From contig DRNA01000068.1 of assembly GCA_011322365.1 (NCBI GenBank), forward strand, positions 1-36,511: 36,511 bases of DNA. Direction: 5' to 3'. Positions within the stretch are counted from its first letter, which is position 1. Every line of letters starts with the position of its first letter. Position numbers and translations under genes: made by a program. Positions 34,703 through 36,511 of this stretch are shown in pieces. Under the pieces are notes generated by a model that was given only the letters and a program-made list of their open reading frames with translations, did not search any database and was not told the origin of the DNA. This DNA comes from Aeromonadales bacterium. GTDB taxonomy: Bacteria; Pseudomonadota; Gammaproteobacteria; Enterobacterales; GCA-002770795.

Positions 34703-36511
34703 ATGAGCGATAAAACAAACCAGACCAGCAGCGCTCCCAGATCACAACAACAAAAAACTTTTTTTGCCTTACGTCTATTCTCAAAATGTATCAATGGATT
34801 ATGGGCTATGCTGGCTTTTAGCCTGATTGTACTGGCAATAATTATTGCAGCACTCAGACTTTTTACTGATGAATTTTCAAAATTCAAACCCGATCTTGAA
34901 AGCTATCTAAGTCAACAACTGGGACGAAACGTCAATATTAAAGAATTAAAATTCGAATGGCCTTCGGTTGGACCAAGAATACAGCTAAAACAACTGGAAA
35001 TAGAATCCTCTGAAAAAGCTAAATTAAATTCTCTGGTGATTGCAAATGGTGTGATTGTAGTAGATTTATGGCGAAGTTTCTTTTCTATGGAATTAATCAC
35101 TGATGAAATAAATCTGCAAGGCATACAGATTCAATACAATCCATCCTATAGAAATGATAATACAACACTCAATGACACCCGCTCAATTGAAACAAAATCC
35201 ACGAGTTTAAATTCAGCTGAAGCGCAACAAAAAATTCAGCCCCAGGGTTCTTCAGGAAAAATTATTAACTGGCTGCTTAAACAACGGACTATTGAAATTT
35301 ATGATTCATTTTTATTATTAAAAACTAAAACAAAAAAACCATTTTCTCTGGCCCTACCCGTGCTTACCTTTCATGGTGGAACCAGACATCATCAATTAAA
35401 TGGTACAGCGGTAACAGCTAACGGTAAACATCTGACAATCAAATCCGAGTTGAAAGGTGAGAGTGATGATCCTCTGAGGCAATTGCAACTCTATGTAAAA
35501 GCTGATGACATTGACTTGAAAGATTTACCCACTTCACTATTTGTAAAAAAATACACAAAAATTGCAGGTTCCCTGGCAATTGAAATATGGGCAGATTTCA
35601 CAGCTTCTCATATGCAGAAAATGTTAATAAAGGCATCGGCGAATAAGCTGCTTGCTGGAGAGAAAAAACTATCTTTTAGTATTCCGGAAAGTTTTTTTCT
35701 ATGGGAGAGAAATGCTGATAATGGATGGCAATTTATCAGCACCCCTATTTCAATCCTGTTAAACAATAAAAATCTCCCCCCCTTTGTTCTTAAAGGAAAC
35801 CGCCTTGAGAAAAAAAATAGAAAAGAAAAAACATGGAGTGTTCAGGGGCTTACACTGCCCGTTAAACTTGTCAGTGGGATCATACAGGACCAGTTGTCTC
35901 CGAAACTGAAAAACTGGCTTGGGAAGGCAAAGCCTGAGGGCCTGTTAGCCAATATCGGCACCACCATGAAGTTTAGCAATAACAAACCTGACTTTAATCT
36001 CCATTTTGATTTGAAAAATTTTTCTATCAAACAGATAGGTCAATATCCTGGTGCAAACAACATTGATGGACACATAAAAATAACAGACAAAAAAAGCACT
36101 TTTAGCATAGATTCAAAAAATGGTGAGTTAAACCTCAAACCACTTTTTAGATTCCCATTACCCTTCAAACACCTGAGTACTACTATTGAGTTTGAATATG
36201 GTGATAATTCCAGGTTGATCTGGGATAACTTTAATTTCCAGAGTAAAAATGTTGACATTTATAGCCTGGGAAAAATTGAATATTTTAAAGATGGTGGTGG
36301 ACACCTTGAAATATCAACACAATTGCAAAATGGCAACGCGAAATTCACGCCTCATTTTTTGCCTGTAGGTGTAATGTCTAAAAATGGCGTCCGCTATCTG
36401 GACAACAGCATCCGCTCAGGGGAGCTCGTAAAAGCAAATGCTATAGTTCGTGGAAATTTTGATAATTATCCCTATATAAATGGTGATGGAATATTTGATG
36501 TTCAGGCAAAA
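34703..36511 (+). CDS. yhdP: AsmA-like envelope lipid-transport protein YhdP (partial, runs off window)
   Basis: The frame is open from the ATG at 34703 to the window end, 603 codons with no stop. The N-terminus is polar, then one membrane helix (about residues 31-52), then a long periplasmic part beginning LESYLSQQLGRNVNIKELKFEWPSVGPRIQL, the AsmA-like opening. YhdP proteins exceed 1,200 residues and form a beta-groove bridge for phospholipid transport to the outer membrane. Supporting repeats are LHFDLKNFSIKQIGQYPGANNIDGHI and PLPFKHLSTTIEF. The position after rng is the standard one for yhdP. The ribosome site is weak. Confidence 0.9.
   Translation, partial: MSDKTNQTSSAPRSQQQKTFFALRLFSKCINGLWAMLAFSLIVLAIIIAALRLFTDEFSKFKPDLESYLSQQLGRNVNIKELKFEWPSVGPRIQLKQLEIESSEKAKLNSLVIANGVIVVDLWRSFFSMELITDEINLQGIQIQYNPSYRNDNTTLNDTRSIETKSTSLNSAEAQQKIQPQGSSGKIINWLLKQRTIEIYDSFLLLKTKTKKPFSLALPVLTFHGGTRHHQLNGTAVTANGKHLTIKSELKGESDDPLRQLQLYVKADDIDLKDLPTSLFVKKYTKIAGSLAIEIWADFTASHMQKMLIKASANKLLAGEKKLSFSIPESFFLWERNADNGWQFISTPISILLNNKNLPPFVLKGNRLEKKNRKEKTWSVQGLTLPVKLVSGIIQDQLSPKLKNWLGKAKPEGLLANIGTTMKFSNNKPDFNLHFDLKNFSIKQIGQYPGANNIDGHIKITDKKSTFSIDSKNGELNLKPLFRFPLPFKHLSTTIEFEYGDNSRLIWDNFNFQSKNVDIYSLGKIEYFKDGGGHLEISTQLQNGNAKFTPHFLPVGVMSKNGVRYLDNSIRSGELVKANAIVRGNFDNYPYINGDGIFDVQAK

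Overview
The window is chromosomal DNA of a moderately AT-rich gammaproteobacterium. The evidence is gene content and order: a division and cell-wall (dcw) cluster beginning with mraZ; rnpB next to rsmI-lpoA-yraN-diaA-dolP; rplM-rpsI followed by petABC and sspA-sspB; zapE; and mreBCD-maf-rng-yhdP. From memory this resembles the chromosomal order of Pseudomonas and related orders, with lineage-specific genes between the blocks. I cannot name a genus. The DNPR motif in MurE predicts a meso-diaminopimelate peptidoglycan, so a Gram-negative envelope.

Layout: 1-9237 (minus) is the dcw cluster mraZ-rsmH-ftsL-ftsI-murE-murF-mraY-murD-ftsW (ftsW cut by the window edge), driven by a promoter that carries MraZ-type repeats. 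9240-10690 is an accessory stretch holding a four-helix membrane protein coupled to a small XRE regulator, behind a palindromic operator. 10686-11040 (minus) is the RNase P RNA. 11286-12278 is an unknown secreted glycine-rich protein. 12320-16787 holds rsmI (minus) and the divergent lpoA-yraN-diaA-dolP unit. A REP-like palindrome sits at the convergent junction with sspB. 16853-20764 (minus) is petA-petB-petC-sspA-sspB; the bc1 genes have their own promoter with a perfect FNR/ANR-type box upstream. 21206-22031 (minus) is rplM-rpsI with a structured leader. 22377-22727 is an extended HU-like gene with palindromic upstream DNA.

22812-29602 (minus) mixes lineage-specific envelope genes with core genes: a secreted protein of unknown function, a PKD-domain lipoprotein with an HEWGH metalloprotease site, a membrane-anchored coiled-coil protein, zapE, an alpha/beta hydrolase and another secreted unknown. 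29928-36511 (plus) is mreB-mreC-mreD-maf-rng-yhdP, with yhdP running off the end. mreC appears to use a rare ATT start codon.

Most of the window is core wall synthesis, division, respiration and translation, tightly packed with ATGA and TAATG overlaps. The less familiar content is the membrane-protein/XRE pair, the metalloprotease-lipoprotein operon, the secreted Gly-rich protein, the coiled-coil insertion in cytochrome c1, and several unassigned palindromes near promoters. No tRNA, CRISPR array, insertion sequence or phage gene was found.
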